Part shown: in pieces, positions 42,848 through 51,441 of the stretch
How positions within the stretch are numbered: position 1 is the first letter of the stretch
Layout: each line of letters opens with the position of its first letter
Assembly: GCA_002694685.1 (NCBI GenBank)
Contig: NZMW01000001.1
Coordinates: 806,001 to 870,000, forward strand
Reading direction: 5' to 3'
DNA: 64,000 nucleotides
Source: Balneola sp.
Lineage (GTDB): Bacteria; Bacteroidota; Rhodothermia; Balneolales; Balneolaceae
Made by a program: the position numbers and the translations under genes
Notes under the pieces: generated by a model
What the model was told of the DNA's origin: nothing
What the model saw: the letters and a program-made list of their open reading frames with translations, nothing else
Databases searched by the model: none

Positions 42848-43588
42848 TTAAAATCGTCCCAAATTGGTAGTTACCTGAGAAAGCATTTCGTCTGTTGTCT
42901 TCAATGCTCTTTGCTGGCTTTCAAAAGCCTGCATGTTTCTCATCATATCTACCATTTCTGTTAAAGGGTTCACATTCCCCTTTTCATAGTATCCTTGCAT
43001 CACCATACCGGTGCCTTCTTCAAGCATCAGATCTTCATTTTCTACTGAGAAGTATGCATTACCTTTTCGCTGCAGTACTGCAGGATCTTCAACGCGTACA
43101 ACCTTCAGCATGTCCTGTACCTTGTTGTTTAGGCGAAAGGTCCCGTCTTTTGAAACCTCCAGCATAGCTGCCCCGCCTGACTCACCCTGTGCCTGCATAT
43201 ATTCAGAAAGATTTATAGGGCCGGAATCGCCCATCACTTTACCTCCGGTATTGTTAACCAGGTATCCATCAGGATCGAGATGAAAACGTCCGTCTCGGGT
43301 CATAAACTTTTGCCCTTCTTCCTCCACCACAAAAAATCCTTCTCCATTAATACCGAGATCAAATTGATTCCCTGTAGGTTCTAAAATTCCCTGATCCAGA
43401 TTCACCTGCTGCATAGGTACACTTCTTGTAATATTCTTCCCGTTCACGTTTTCCTGAAACATGCGGTAAAAAACTTTATTCCCTTTAAAGCCCGGTGTGT
43501 TGATGTTGGCCAGGTTATCAGCCGTCATATCCTGGGAGCGGCTTAAAACCTGCATGGCCTGCATCTGTGTGTATAATCTGTCAATCAT
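42848..43588 (-). CDS. flgF: Proximal rod protein FlgF (FlgG-like)
   Basis: 246 residues from the ATG at 43588, which gives the usual MIDRLYTQMQAMQVLSRSQDMTADNLANINTPGFKGNK start. An in-frame ATG at 43654 would add 22 residues without family resemblance. The C-terminus (NVNPLTEMVDMMRNMQAFESQQRALKTTDEML) is typical of rod proteins. It is first in the minus-strand rod, ring and junction operon. Confidence 0.9.
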   Translation of the reverse strand: MIDRLYTQMQAMQVLSRSQDMTADNLANINTPGFKGNKVFYRMFQENVNGKNITRSVPMQQVNLDQGILEPTGNQFDLGINGEGFFVVEEEGQKFMTRDGRFHLDPDGYLVNNTGGKVMGDSGPINLSEYMQAQGESGGAAMLEVSKDGTFRLNNKVQDMLKVVRVEDPAVLQRKGNAYFSVENEDLMLEEGTGMVMQGYYEKGNVNPLTEMVDMMRNMQAFESQQRALKTTDEMLSQVTTNLGRF

Positions 43589-43680
43589 CCGTTTAACTAA
43601 TTTGTGTTCGTTATTTAAGAATTCAATAAAACGGTCGAAAATCAGTTTGAACATGTTCCGCCGATTCTCACGGACTGATT

Positions 43681-43696
43681 ATCAAATTCTGTGCCA
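43681..43696 (-). promoter_or_regulatory. Sigma-54-like sequence upstream of flgF
   Basis: Minus strand TGGCAC-N5-TTGAT. The -24 element is exact; the -12 element has A where C is expected. About 93 bp upstream of the preferred flgF start. Confidence 0.35.
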
Positions 43697-44004
43697 CTTC
43701 CTTTTTTCAATTTTTTAGGGTGAAGCTGAATACGCTAATAAAGTCCCTTTACACCTATTTAAAGGGGTATTACAGATGCTTTATATTTTTTTGATTGAAG
43801 CGCTATTCTCCCTAAACCTATTTTCCTGCCCTACAGAAAGAATTTCCTAATGATGGAAAAGTTGGTGTTTAGCAACCATTGCTCTTAGCTGGAAATGTTT
43901 TCCGTTAAACAGAATTTTTTGACCCTTTCTGCCCTATCAATCTCTCTCTATTGCTGCATTATTAGAAAGTTTGTTCGTGGTATCGTTTTTGATATACGGG
44001 GACC
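43697..44004. other. Spacer between divergent flgF and flhB operons
   Basis: AT-rich, no convincing gene. It must hold the flhB promoter, but I could not pick one. A TGGTAT-N5-TTGAT match at 43978 is too close to the flhB start to work with a normal leader. Confidence 0.5.
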
Positions 44005-45081
44005 ATGGCAGATAATAAATCAGATCAGGAAAAAACGGAGGAACCCTCCCAGAAACGCCTCGAAGATGCGAGGAAGGAAGGGAATGTTAGTATCAGTAAG
44101 GAGGTATCCTCCGTTGCGCTGATGATTACGGCTATTATATCGTTCATAAGCGTAAGCGGAATGATTGGGGATAGACTTACCAGATTGTTTGAATTGTTTT
44201 TAGGAAATGCAGGCCGGGGTTTTGAAGATCAGGATCAAGCCATCAATTTCCTAAAAGATGCACTTTGGGCGGGCATGGAAATGATCATGCCTACGATGAC
44301 CGTACTTCTTGTTGCTGCTGTTTTGGTAAATATGCTTCAAACCGGGGGAGCTTTTTCTTTTGAAGCCCTCAAATTCAAAGGAAGTAAAATGAATCCCATA
44401 AGTGGAATCAAAAAGATTTTTTCGGCTAAAGGAGGAGTAGAACTAATCAAGGGATTCATCAAGCTCTTTATTGTATGTATTGTCGTGTATTATACTGTTC
44501 GAAGTGACGTGGATCACTTCGTTTCGTTCATCATCACTCCGCTCGACTATAGCATGAGCGAAGCCGGCTCTTACATCTTGATGTTTGTTACCCGAATTAT
44601 GTCGGCCCTGCTCATCCTTTCTATTGCAGATGCCGTGTACCAGCGCTTTCAGCATAACAAAGACTTACGCATGACTAAGCAGGAAGTGAAAGATGAGTAC
44701 AAACAAATGGAGGGTGATCCTCATGTAAAAGGTCAGCGAAGAAAATTTGGGATGAAACTCCGCCAGCAAAAACGAATGGACCACGCGGTCTTGTCTTCTG
44801 ATGTGGTCGTCACCAACCCTACTCACTATGCCGTTGCCTTGCGCTACGACCCCGAACAAGGCGGAGCTCCAGTCGTGATGGTGAAGGGGCAGCGACTCCG
44901 TGCTTTAAGAATAAAAGAACTCGCCAAGCAGTATGGCATACCAATTGTAGAGAATGTACCTGTGGCACGTGCACTTTTTGCAACGGCTGAGGAAGACGAA
45001 TCCATTCCTGCAGACCTATATCGTGCCGTAGCAGAGATTCTGGCATACGTTTACAAATTAAAAACAAAACACAAAGTATAG
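44005..45081 (+). CDS. flhB: Flagellar export switch protein FlhB
   Basis: 358 residues. Inner-membrane component of the type III export gate that switches specificity from hook to filament. N-terminus KTEEPSQKRLEDARKEGNVSISKEV, four TM helices, and the autocleavage site Asn271-Pro272 in NPTHYAVAL. It is first in flhB-flhA-flhF-flhG-fliA, with flhA 5 bp downstream. Confidence 0.97.
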   Translation: MADNKSDQEKTEEPSQKRLEDARKEGNVSISKEVSSVALMITAIISFISVSGMIGDRLTRLFELFLGNAGRGFEDQDQAINFLKDALWAGMEMIMPTMTVLLVAAVLVNMLQTGGAFSFEALKFKGSKMNPISGIKKIFSAKGGVELIKGFIKLFIVCIVVYYTVRSDVDHFVSFIITPLDYSMSEAGSYILMFVTRIMSALLILSIADAVYQRFQHNKDLRMTKQEVKDEYKQMEGDPHVKGQRRKFGMKLRQQKRMDHAVLSSDVVVTNPTHYAVALRYDPEQGGAPVVMVKGQRLRALRIKELAKQYGIPIVENVPVARALFATAEEDESIPADLYRAVAEILAYVYKLKTKHKV

Positions 45082-45086
45082 ATAAC

Positions 45087-47237
45087 ATGGCCTTTGGCGG
45101 AATAACAGCAAAGCATTTAAAAGGAACTTTTTTCCAAACAGACGTCCTTATTTCCTCCAGTATCATCATGATCCTGATGATCATGATTATTCCGTTCCCA
45201 ACGGCACTCATGGATTTCTTCCTTGCCCTCAACGTTTCGCTTTCCCTTATAGTGATGTTGGTGGCTTTCTATGCCCTCAAGCCTTTGCAATTTGCGGTAT
45301 TCCCGGGAATGCTTTTGATTTTGACCCTTTTCCGGCTTTCGCTGAACGTTGGAACCACCCGCCTCATTTTAAGTGAAGGTTACGCTGGTTCTATTATTGA
45401 ATCGTTCGGGGGGTTTATAGTTCAGGGTAATTTTGTAATTGGGATTATCATTTTTGCCGTGTTGGTGATTATCAACTTTGTGGTAATTACCAAAGGTGCT
45501 ACTCGTATTGCTGAAGTGGCCGCTCGATTTACTTTGGATGCGATGCCCGGTAAGCAGATGTCGATTGATGCCGACCTCGCCGCCGGACTTTTAACGGATG
45601 AAGAAGCAAAAAAGAAACGTGAGGAAATATCCAGAGAAGCTGATTTCTACGGAGCGATGGATGGTGCCAGTAAGTTTGTCCGCGGGGATGTAATTGCCGG
45701 TCTTCTTATCACTTTTATAAATATTATTGGCGGGTTGATTATTGGAACCGTTCAGTTAGGAATGCCAATCGGGGAAGCGGCCTCCAAATATACCCTTATG
45801 ACGATTGGTGACGGACTGGTTTCTCAGATTCCGGGACTTCTTATTTCAACAGCTGCCGGTATTATGGTTTCCCGTGCTGCTTCAGATGGAAACTTGGGAG
45901 ATGAGCTTAAATTCCAGCTTTTGGGTAATCCCAAAACTGTAGTTATCGGTGCCTTTTTTGTGTTCTTCATGGGAATGCTTCCCGGACTTCCAGTCATACC
46001 ATTTTGGTCTATAGCTGGCTTCTTCCTTTTCATGGGATATAAGAATTTCCAGCGGGAAGAAACCGAACGTATTGAAGAGGAAAAAGCCGAAACTAAAGCT
46101 ATTGAAGGTAAAGCTGAAGATCCGGTTGAAAACTACCTCTTGATGGATACTCTGGAGCTGGAAATTGGCTACAGCCTTATCCCGATGGTGGAAGCGGAAC
46201 AAGGGGGTGACTTACTGGACCGAATGACTTCACTCCGAAAACAGCTTGCTTCTGAATTAGGAATCATCATCCCTTCTATTCGAATTCGAGACAACGTACA
46301 GCTTGATGCAAATCACTATACAATTAAAATGAGAGGGATTATGCAGGGTGAAGGCGAACTTCTCCCGGGCTACCACCTTACGCTTTTACCTGCCGACTTT
46401 AAGCCCGACATCCAGGGAATTGAAACCAAAGATCCTACTTTTGGAATGGATGCTATTTGGGTGAGCGGAAAAAATAAGTCTCAGGCGGAAAAATATGGCC
46501 TTTCAGTAATTGAATCGGGAGCGGTAATTACTACCCACCTGATGGAAGTCCTCAAGAAAAATGCTCATAAATTGGTCGACCGCCAAATGGTGAAAAAACT
46601 GGTGGATAACATTAAGGAGCAGTCCCCTGCCCTTGTTGAAGAGCTGATACCAGATGGATTAAAAGTCGGTGAAATTCAAAAAGTGTTGAAGCGATTACTG
46701 CGTGAGCGTGTCCCTATCAAAGATTTAGTTACGATCCTCGAAACCCTCGCTGACCATTGCCATCAAACTACCAACACAGATGTTCTTACGGAATACTGCC
46801 GGGCAGCTTTAGCTGAGACCATCACCCGACAATTCACTAATACTGAGAAAGAAATTACCGTGGTGATGATGGATTCGAGTTTGGAGTCACACCTTATATC
46901 CCAGGCCCAACAAGGAACACTGAACGGCAACACCTTGGGTTTAACACCAGACTCTATTGAGAAATTATATAAGAGCGCATCTACCACTTTTGATGGAATG
47001 ATACGTCAAGGATTTGACCCAATTTTACTGACTTCGCCGGTCTTGCGTTATACTATGTTTGAGTTTTTGGCACCAATTTTGCCAGATATAAATGTGCTGT
47101 CGTACAATGACATTAGTCAAGACGTACAGTTTAAAACATACGGCCGCCTAAAGATTGAAGACACGGAAAAAGTGAAACAGGCACCGATCAATTTAGAGCA
47201 ACCGGTAACACAACCTGAAGAACACGTACTGGCATGA
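45087..47237 (+). CDS. flhA: Flagellar export gate protein FlhA
   Basis: 716 residues. About eight TM helices in the first 320 residues (FPTALMDFFLALNVSLSLIVMLVAFYALKPLQFAVFPGMLLILTLFRLSLNVGTTRLIL). The FHIPEP-type loop includes DAMPGKQMSIDADLAAGLL, and a cytosolic ring-forming domain follows to the end. It overlaps flhF by 4 bp. Confidence 0.97.
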   Translation: MAFGGITAKHLKGTFFQTDVLISSSIIMILMIMIIPFPTALMDFFLALNVSLSLIVMLVAFYALKPLQFAVFPGMLLILTLFRLSLNVGTTRLILSEGYAGSIIESFGGFIVQGNFVIGIIIFAVLVIINFVVITKGATRIAEVAARFTLDAMPGKQMSIDADLAAGLLTDEEAKKKREEISREADFYGAMDGASKFVRGDVIAGLLITFINIIGGLIIGTVQLGMPIGEAASKYTLMTIGDGLVSQIPGLLISTAAGIMVSRAASDGNLGDELKFQLLGNPKTVVIGAFFVFFMGMLPGLPVIPFWSIAGFFLFMGYKNFQREETERIEEEKAETKAIEGKAEDPVENYLLMDTLELEIGYSLIPMVEAEQGGDLLDRMTSLRKQLASELGIIIPSIRIRDNVQLDANHYTIKMRGIMQGEGELLPGYHLTLLPADFKPDIQGIETKDPTFGMDAIWVSGKNKSQAEKYGLSVIESGAVITTHLMEVLKKNAHKLVDRQMVKKLVDNIKEQSPALVEELIPDGLKVGEIQKVLKRLLRERVPIKDLVTILETLADHCHQTTNTDVLTEYCRAALAETITRQFTNTEKEITVVMMDSSLESHLISQAQQGTLNGNTLGLTPDSIEKLYKSASTTFDGMIRQGFDPILLTSPVLRYTMFEFLAPILPDINVLSYNDISQDVQFKTYGRLKIEDTEKVKQAPINLEQPVTQPEEHVLA

Positions 47238-48766
47238 TACTGAAGAATATTTTTGGGAAAACGATTGAAGCTGCTAAGAAAACAGCCCAACAAATGTATG
47301 GGGATGATTTCTTGGTGATTGAGTCTTCAGAAGGTGATGGAGCCGATAAAAAGGCTCAAATCACAATTTTTTCGGATGGAAAGAAATCTTCCACTCCGCA
47401 AACCCCTCCGGCTCAACCCAAACAAAAGGAAGCTCCTGAGGAAGGTGTTTTATTTGAAAGAAGCAGCTCAGAACCCGCTTTACCATCTAGCGGACAAGCA
47501 AAGAAGAATAAGCTCGATTCCCTGCGTAAGTTTGCAGAGCAACAGGAATACAGTAACGGTCATCACAATGGGTATACAAATGGCCATACCAACGGTTTCA
47601 CCAATGGTGCGGTAGAATCGGATGTTGCTGTTGAAGAACAACCAGAGGAAATAAAAGATGCTGAGCCGGAAAAACCTTCCGACTTAATTTATAGCCGTGC
47701 ACTGGTTCGGCCCGCTAAATCTTTCAAACCAAAAGAAAAAAATGAGGAACAAAAGTCTCCTCATATTCAGGAAGAATTGAAAGAAGAAAAGCCTTCTGGA
47801 AACAAATTCATTACCCATTTCAAGCCATCAAAACCGAAACCTAAAGCACAGGCTCCTGCTGTTCAACAAGGAATAGCAGCGCGGCAGAACGAGCGGGAAA
47901 TTAAAGCCTTACATAAACGCTTTGATAAGCTTGAGGCTTTATTAGATTCAGCGCTTATTTCAGCGAATTTAGACTATGCCTCTCACCCCGCGTTCCAACA
48001 GCTGGTACAAACGGGAATTAACACGAGTGTTATTGCAGGTTGGTTTAGTGAAATTATTGAAAAGGGAATAGATCCTTATGATCAAACCGATCTTTTTATG
48101 GCCAAGCTTGGAGGTATTATCCGCAAAGCTCTTGGAGATGCACCAACCGAAGATCCACAGAAGTTTATGCTATTTGCCGGCCCATCGGGTGCAGGAAAAA
48201 CCAGCCTAATCATGAAGTTGAGCCAGCACTCCGACTTTCTCTTTGATAAGAGAGTAGCCGTAATCGCTGTATTTCCTCAGAAAACAACGAACAGTAATGA
48301 TGAGTACTTCACCATCCTAAAGCCTTTCTGTGCTTCGCGCGAGATTCCGTATTTCGAAGTGAAGTCAAGCCTGGATGTCACGAAACTAGTTGACGAGCTC
48401 AACCAATTTGACCATGTATTTATTGATACCCCATCGCTGGATATCGAACAGAATAATTCATTCAGGGACTTCTGGAAAGTTCGCCAAATGCTTTCGCCAT
48501 TGGCTCCTCTGGAAGTTCACTATGTAGTTAATGCCGCAATGAACCGGTTCTATTTCCGTGATTCATCGGCAACGCACCATCCCCTTCAACCCGATTATGT
48601 GGCTATTACGCATCTCGATGAGGTAACCAAATGGGGACCTGTTATTCCATTCCTTCAACAAATGGGGTGCAGCGCAAGATATTTGAGCAAAGGCAATTCG
48701 TTGTCGAACAGTTTAAATGAGTTTAACCCGCAGTGGTTTGCACAAAAGGTATTACAAGAAAATTAG
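47234..48766 (+). CDS. flhF: FlhF-like SRP-family protein with altered G motifs
   Basis: FlhF is an SRP-type GTPase that sets the flagellar pole. 510 residues. The N-terminus MILKNIFGKTIEAAKKTAQQMYGDDFLVIE fits the family. Residues 60-220 are a charged linker that includes an NGxx repeat run (about 108-126). The NG domain has Walker A GPSGAGKT (316-323). However, the DTYRIGA region reads FPQKTTNSNDEYF and the DTAG motif reads DTPS (398-401), so GTP hydrolysis may be lost. Identity as FlhF rests on order (flhA-flhF-flhG) and the Walker A and THLDE motifs. Confidence 0.85.
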   Translation: MILKNIFGKTIEAAKKTAQQMYGDDFLVIESSEGDGADKKAQITIFSDGKKSSTPQTPPAQPKQKEAPEEGVLFERSSSEPALPSSGQAKKNKLDSLRKFAEQQEYSNGHHNGYTNGHTNGFTNGAVESDVAVEEQPEEIKDAEPEKPSDLIYSRALVRPAKSFKPKEKNEEQKSPHIQEELKEEKPSGNKFITHFKPSKPKPKAQAPAVQQGIAARQNEREIKALHKRFDKLEALLDSALISANLDYASHPAFQQLVQTGINTSVIAGWFSEIIEKGIDPYDQTDLFMAKLGGIIRKALGDAPTEDPQKFMLFAGPSGAGKTSLIMKLSQHSDFLFDKRVAVIAVFPQKTTNSNDEYFTILKPFCASREIPYFEVKSSLDVTKLVDELNQFDHVFIDTPSLDIEQNNSFRDFWKVRQMLSPLAPLEVHYVVNAAMNRFYFRDSSATHHPLQPDYVAITHLDEVTKWGPVIPFLQQMGCSARYLSKGNSLSNSLNEFNPQWFAQKVLQEN

Positions 48767-48770
48767 AACT

Positions 48771-49568
48771 ATGGAAAAGCCAAACACATTAGAACAACCA
48801 TTTGTATTTGCTGTTATCAGCGGAAAAGGCGGCGTCGGGAAAAGCATGGCCAGTGTTAACACTGCGACTATGCTGAATCAGCTGGGTTATAAAGTTGCCC
48901 TGCTTGATGCTGACCTCGGATTAGCCAATTGTGCTACCCTGCTGAACGAACCAGTAAGCGCAACGGTAAGTAATTGGATTCAGGGGAATTGCGGACTTGA
49001 TGATTTACCGTATTATTCTTCAGGAATCACCCTGGTAACAGGAGCAAATGAACCGGGTCAAAATCGATTTGATACTGATTTATTCATGGATGCTTTGGAT
49101 CAGGTAGTAGCTTATCTCAAAGATGATCATGACTTCATTATTATCGACACCCCTGCCGGAGCCGGCGATATGGCTCTTTGGGCACTCGATACTTCAGATG
49201 TTGGTGTGTTGGTTTTGGTTGATGAGCCTACAGCTATTTCAGATGTATACCGGCTGTGCAAATATGTGTTCAATATAGACCCTGCTTATCGGTTTGCCAG
49301 CATCGTGAATTATGCTGAGAATGAAGAAACGGCTGAAAACACCTACGAGCGTTTCAATACCATACTCACCTATTTCTTACAGAAGAACACCAATTACCTT
49401 GGGTTTATCCCTGCGAGCGATCGCATCCGGGAGTCCGTTCAACAGCAAAAGCCATTGATCCATCTTGAGACGGAACCAGAGTTACTTAAAGAATTCGAGT
49501 TTATTGCTCAAAACATTATGGCTTATGCTCAACGCGATGAAAAAGCCACTTTAAAAACTGTTTACTAA
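48771..49568 (+). CDS. flhG: Flagellar number regulator FlhG/FleN (MinD-like ATPase)
   Basis: 265 residues from the ATG at 48771, 4 bp after the flhF stop. An upstream in-frame start would overlap flhF and lacks homology. Deviant Walker A SGKGGVGKS, then LLDADLGLANCATLL and IIDTPAGAGD. FlhG works with FlhF to limit flagellar number. Its loss or presence alters filament count in polar flagellates. Followed 14 bp later by a small membrane protein gene. Confidence 0.93.
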   Translation: MEKPNTLEQPFVFAVISGKGGVGKSMASVNTATMLNQLGYKVALLDADLGLANCATLLNEPVSATVSNWIQGNCGLDDLPYYSSGITLVTGANEPGQNRFDTDLFMDALDQVVAYLKDDHDFIIIDTPAGAGDMALWALDTSDVGVLVLVDEPTAISDVYRLCKYVFNIDPAYRFASIVNYAENEETAENTYERFNTILTYFLQKNTNYLGFIPASDRIRESVQQQKPLIHLETEPELLKEFEFIAQNIMAYAQRDEKATLKTVY

Positions 49569-49582
49569 TAAAGGAGAAAACC

Positions 49583-49810
49583 ATGTTACTAAGACTAATA
49601 ACTGTTATATCACTTATTCTTTTCATGCTTCTGATGATATCCGGAGTCAACATTGAGCTGGCATTATATCGGAGTATCCTGGTTTTTATGATTCTTTTTT
49701 CTGTGGTGTACATTTCCATCTTCTTGCTGAATGTTTTGCGGGAGAATGAAGAATCAGGAGGAGTAACTGTTCCAAATAGTGGAAACTCAAAATCCAAGGA
49801 GGATAATTAG
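49583..49810 (+). CDS. Small two-TM protein between flhG and fliA
   Basis: 75 residues. Two hydrophobic segments (about 3-24 and 28-52) and a polar tail (SGGVTVPNSGNSKSKED). A strong ribosome binding site (AAAGGAG) precedes the ATG, and the fliA start is 2 bp past the stop, so it is a real gene. No family recognised. Confidence 0.75.
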   Translation: MLLRLITVISLILFMLLMISGVNIELALYRSILVFMILFSVVYISIFLLNVLRENEESGGVTVPNSGNSKSKEDN

Positions 49811-49812
49811 TC

Positions 49813-50580
49813 ATGGGGAATAAATCACTTCAAGAACTGGTAGAATTATATTGCAAAAACCCTGCAGACGGGCTAAGAAACTCGATTATAAGCAAGTCTA
49901 TTCCGTTGATTCGTAGTATTATCGGAAAAACGAGCAGGCCGGATCAACCCCTCGCCCATCGTGAAGACCTGGAAAGTGCAGGCATTATTGGGCTGTTACA
50001 GGCTTTGGATTCCTACGACTGTGACCGGAATATCCAATTCAATACTTTTGCCTATTACCGCATTCGTGGAAGCATTGTTGATTATCTTCGCAGTATTGAT
50101 CAGCTCCCACGTAAACAACGCAAAAACTACGGGCAGATTCAGGAAATCATACAGCAGCAAAGTCAGATACTAGGTCGCGAACCTTCTGATGAAGAAATTG
50201 CAGCTGAGCTCGCTATGCCTTTAGATGACTATTACAAACTGTTATCAAACGTACAGCAGCGGAACGTACTTTCACTTGATAGTCCGGCTTATGACGAAAG
50301 CTCCGGATCTTTCTATGATTTTCATGAAGACCCCAATAGCGAAACACCCGATACCAACCTGGAGAAGAAAGAACGAACTCAAGCTCTACAGCATAAAATC
50401 GGGCAGCTCAAAGAACGAGATCGCCTCATCCTGATGCTTTATTATTACGAAGACATGACGATGAGCGAAATCGCTTTGCTCCTGGAACTTACAGAAGCTC
50501 GTATTTCGCAGATAGTTGGGAAATTGCTGCTTCAGCTAAAGGCTGATCTCAATAAGGAACAAATGGCTCACGCCAGCTGA
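49813..50580 (+). CDS. fliA: Flagellar sigma factor FliA (sigma-28)
   Basis: 255 residues. Region 2 (LESAGIIGLLQALDSYDCDRNIQFNTFAYYRIRGSIVDYLRSID), region 3 (QEIIQQQSQILGREPSDEEIAAEL) and region 4 (LKERDRLILMLYYYEDMTMSEIALLLELTEARISQIVGKLL) are in place. Good ribosome binding site AGGAGGA. It would read the TTAA/TAAC-N15-xxCGATAA promoters found before both flagellins, fliS and perhaps motA. Confidence 0.96.
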   Translation: MGNKSLQELVELYCKNPADGLRNSIISKSIPLIRSIIGKTSRPDQPLAHREDLESAGIIGLLQALDSYDCDRNIQFNTFAYYRIRGSIVDYLRSIDQLPRKQRKNYGQIQEIIQQQSQILGREPSDEEIAAELAMPLDDYYKLLSNVQQRNVLSLDSPAYDESSGSFYDFHEDPNSETPDTNLEKKERTQALQHKIGQLKERDRLILMLYYYEDMTMSEIALLLELTEARISQIVGKLLLQLKADLNKEQMAHAS

Positions 50581-50613
50581 TACCAGAGTTTTTAGTATAT
50601 ACGCATATCTTTA

Positions 50614-50710
50614 TTGTCATCTTGATCCCAAAGAATTCGGGAAAGTTTAAGTCATCTACTGCTTGCCAATTATTTCTCTTAAAGATCCTTCGGAAGTAAC
50701 CTGGGATGAT
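50614..50710. repeat. Diverged interspersed repeat element
   Basis: Begins TTGTCATCTTGATCCCAAAG and ends GATCCTTCGGAAG...GGGATGAT. The imperfectly inverted ends match the style of the element at 22003-22068. Confidence 0.4.
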
Positions 50711-50840
50711 TGGAAAAGTTGGCAATAATTTCTCACCTCCCCCAGTAGCATACCTTTATTTAGCAATTCGTAATCCAGCGTGTACCGGTGAAGAGTCTAC
50801 AAGTTTGGGAAATAGTAATGGACTTGAAGTCGGCTTGTGA

Positions 50841-50985
50841 AGATTCTTCGAGAGTACCCTCAGAATGACTTTAGGATTATGCTTCATCAAGCAATAATAA
50901 GTACAAGAAAAATCGCTTTGCTTATAGCTTATGCTAGATTCTGAAATAAATACTAGATCTAGTTCAGCGGATGATTCAGAATGAC
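50841..50985. repeat. Diverged interspersed repeat fragments
   Basis: Two pieces end alike, AGATTCTTCG...CAGAATGAC (50841-50869) and AGATCTAG...TTCAGAATGAC (50955-50985). Both are the AGGATC-to-CAGGATGAC type seen in inverted orientation at 22003-22068. Confidence 0.4.
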
Positions 50986-51145
50986 TAATCATCAAGAGTG
51001 CATCTGTAAAGAGTCTTTGCACTGAATTGCTTACCAAATCTACCTTAGCAACCTTTGCCTTCATAACCCACACTGAAAATTCTAATTTAATTCTGGCATT
51101 TTTGTACCGATAATAGAAATACCAACTAATATTTCGGTAATAACT

Positions 51146-51412
51146 ATGCCACTCGTGCCTAAAATAACACGATTTACGAAGCTGCCGGAGCTCCTAAAAC
51201 ACAAACAGGAAGCAGAAGAAAAGCAAAAGAAAGGACGTCAGGACAGACAAGGAAAAGACGACCATCCCCCTTTTCATATCGATGTAGAAGATGAGGTCAC
51301 GCTAAGCCCGCAGTCTATTTCCGGGTATAAAGTTCACTCCCCTGCAAAAGAGCCGAAGCAGCCAAAAACATCAGATGATAAAAAAGGCGGGCATATTGAT
51401 TTGCAGGCTTAA
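51146..51412 (+). CDS. Small charged protein, unrecognised
   Basis: 88 residues, highly charged and proline-containing (LLKHKQEAEEKQKKGRQDRQGKDDHPPFHIDVEDEV, then SISGYKVHS). Probably disordered. It lies alone between the fliA spacer and the convergent fliR. The regular codon pattern and protein-like middle favour a gene, but no function can be given. Confidence 0.5.
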   Translation: MPLVPKITRFTKLPELLKHKQEAEEKQKKGRQDRQGKDDHPPFHIDVEDEVTLSPQSISGYKVHSPAKEPKQPKTSDDKKGGHIDLQA

Positions 51413-51441
51413 CAACCTAAATTCTTAAAAAGCCTTTTAGT

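Larger units (their letters stand above)
50581..51145. other. Non-coding spacer with decayed interspersed repeats
   Basis: 565 bp after fliA. It contains fragments of the CATCCTGAGCGAAG repeat family (see next entries). The 105-residue open frame on the minus strand follows these repeats and shows no protein character. No promoter could be placed with confidence. Confidence 0.6.

Noticed and set aside
43589-43654. Upstream ATG extending FlgF by 22 residues
   Set aside because: The extension has no resemblance to rod proteins, while the ATG at 43588 gives the standard MIDRLYT start.
43978-43993. TGGTAT-N5-TTGAT before flhB as a sigma-54 promoter
   Set aside because: Predicted transcript start would fall at the flhB ATG, and both elements deviate from consensus.
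50756-51073. 105-residue minus-strand open frame after fliA
   Set aside because: Covers diverged interspersed repeats; composition is not protein-like.
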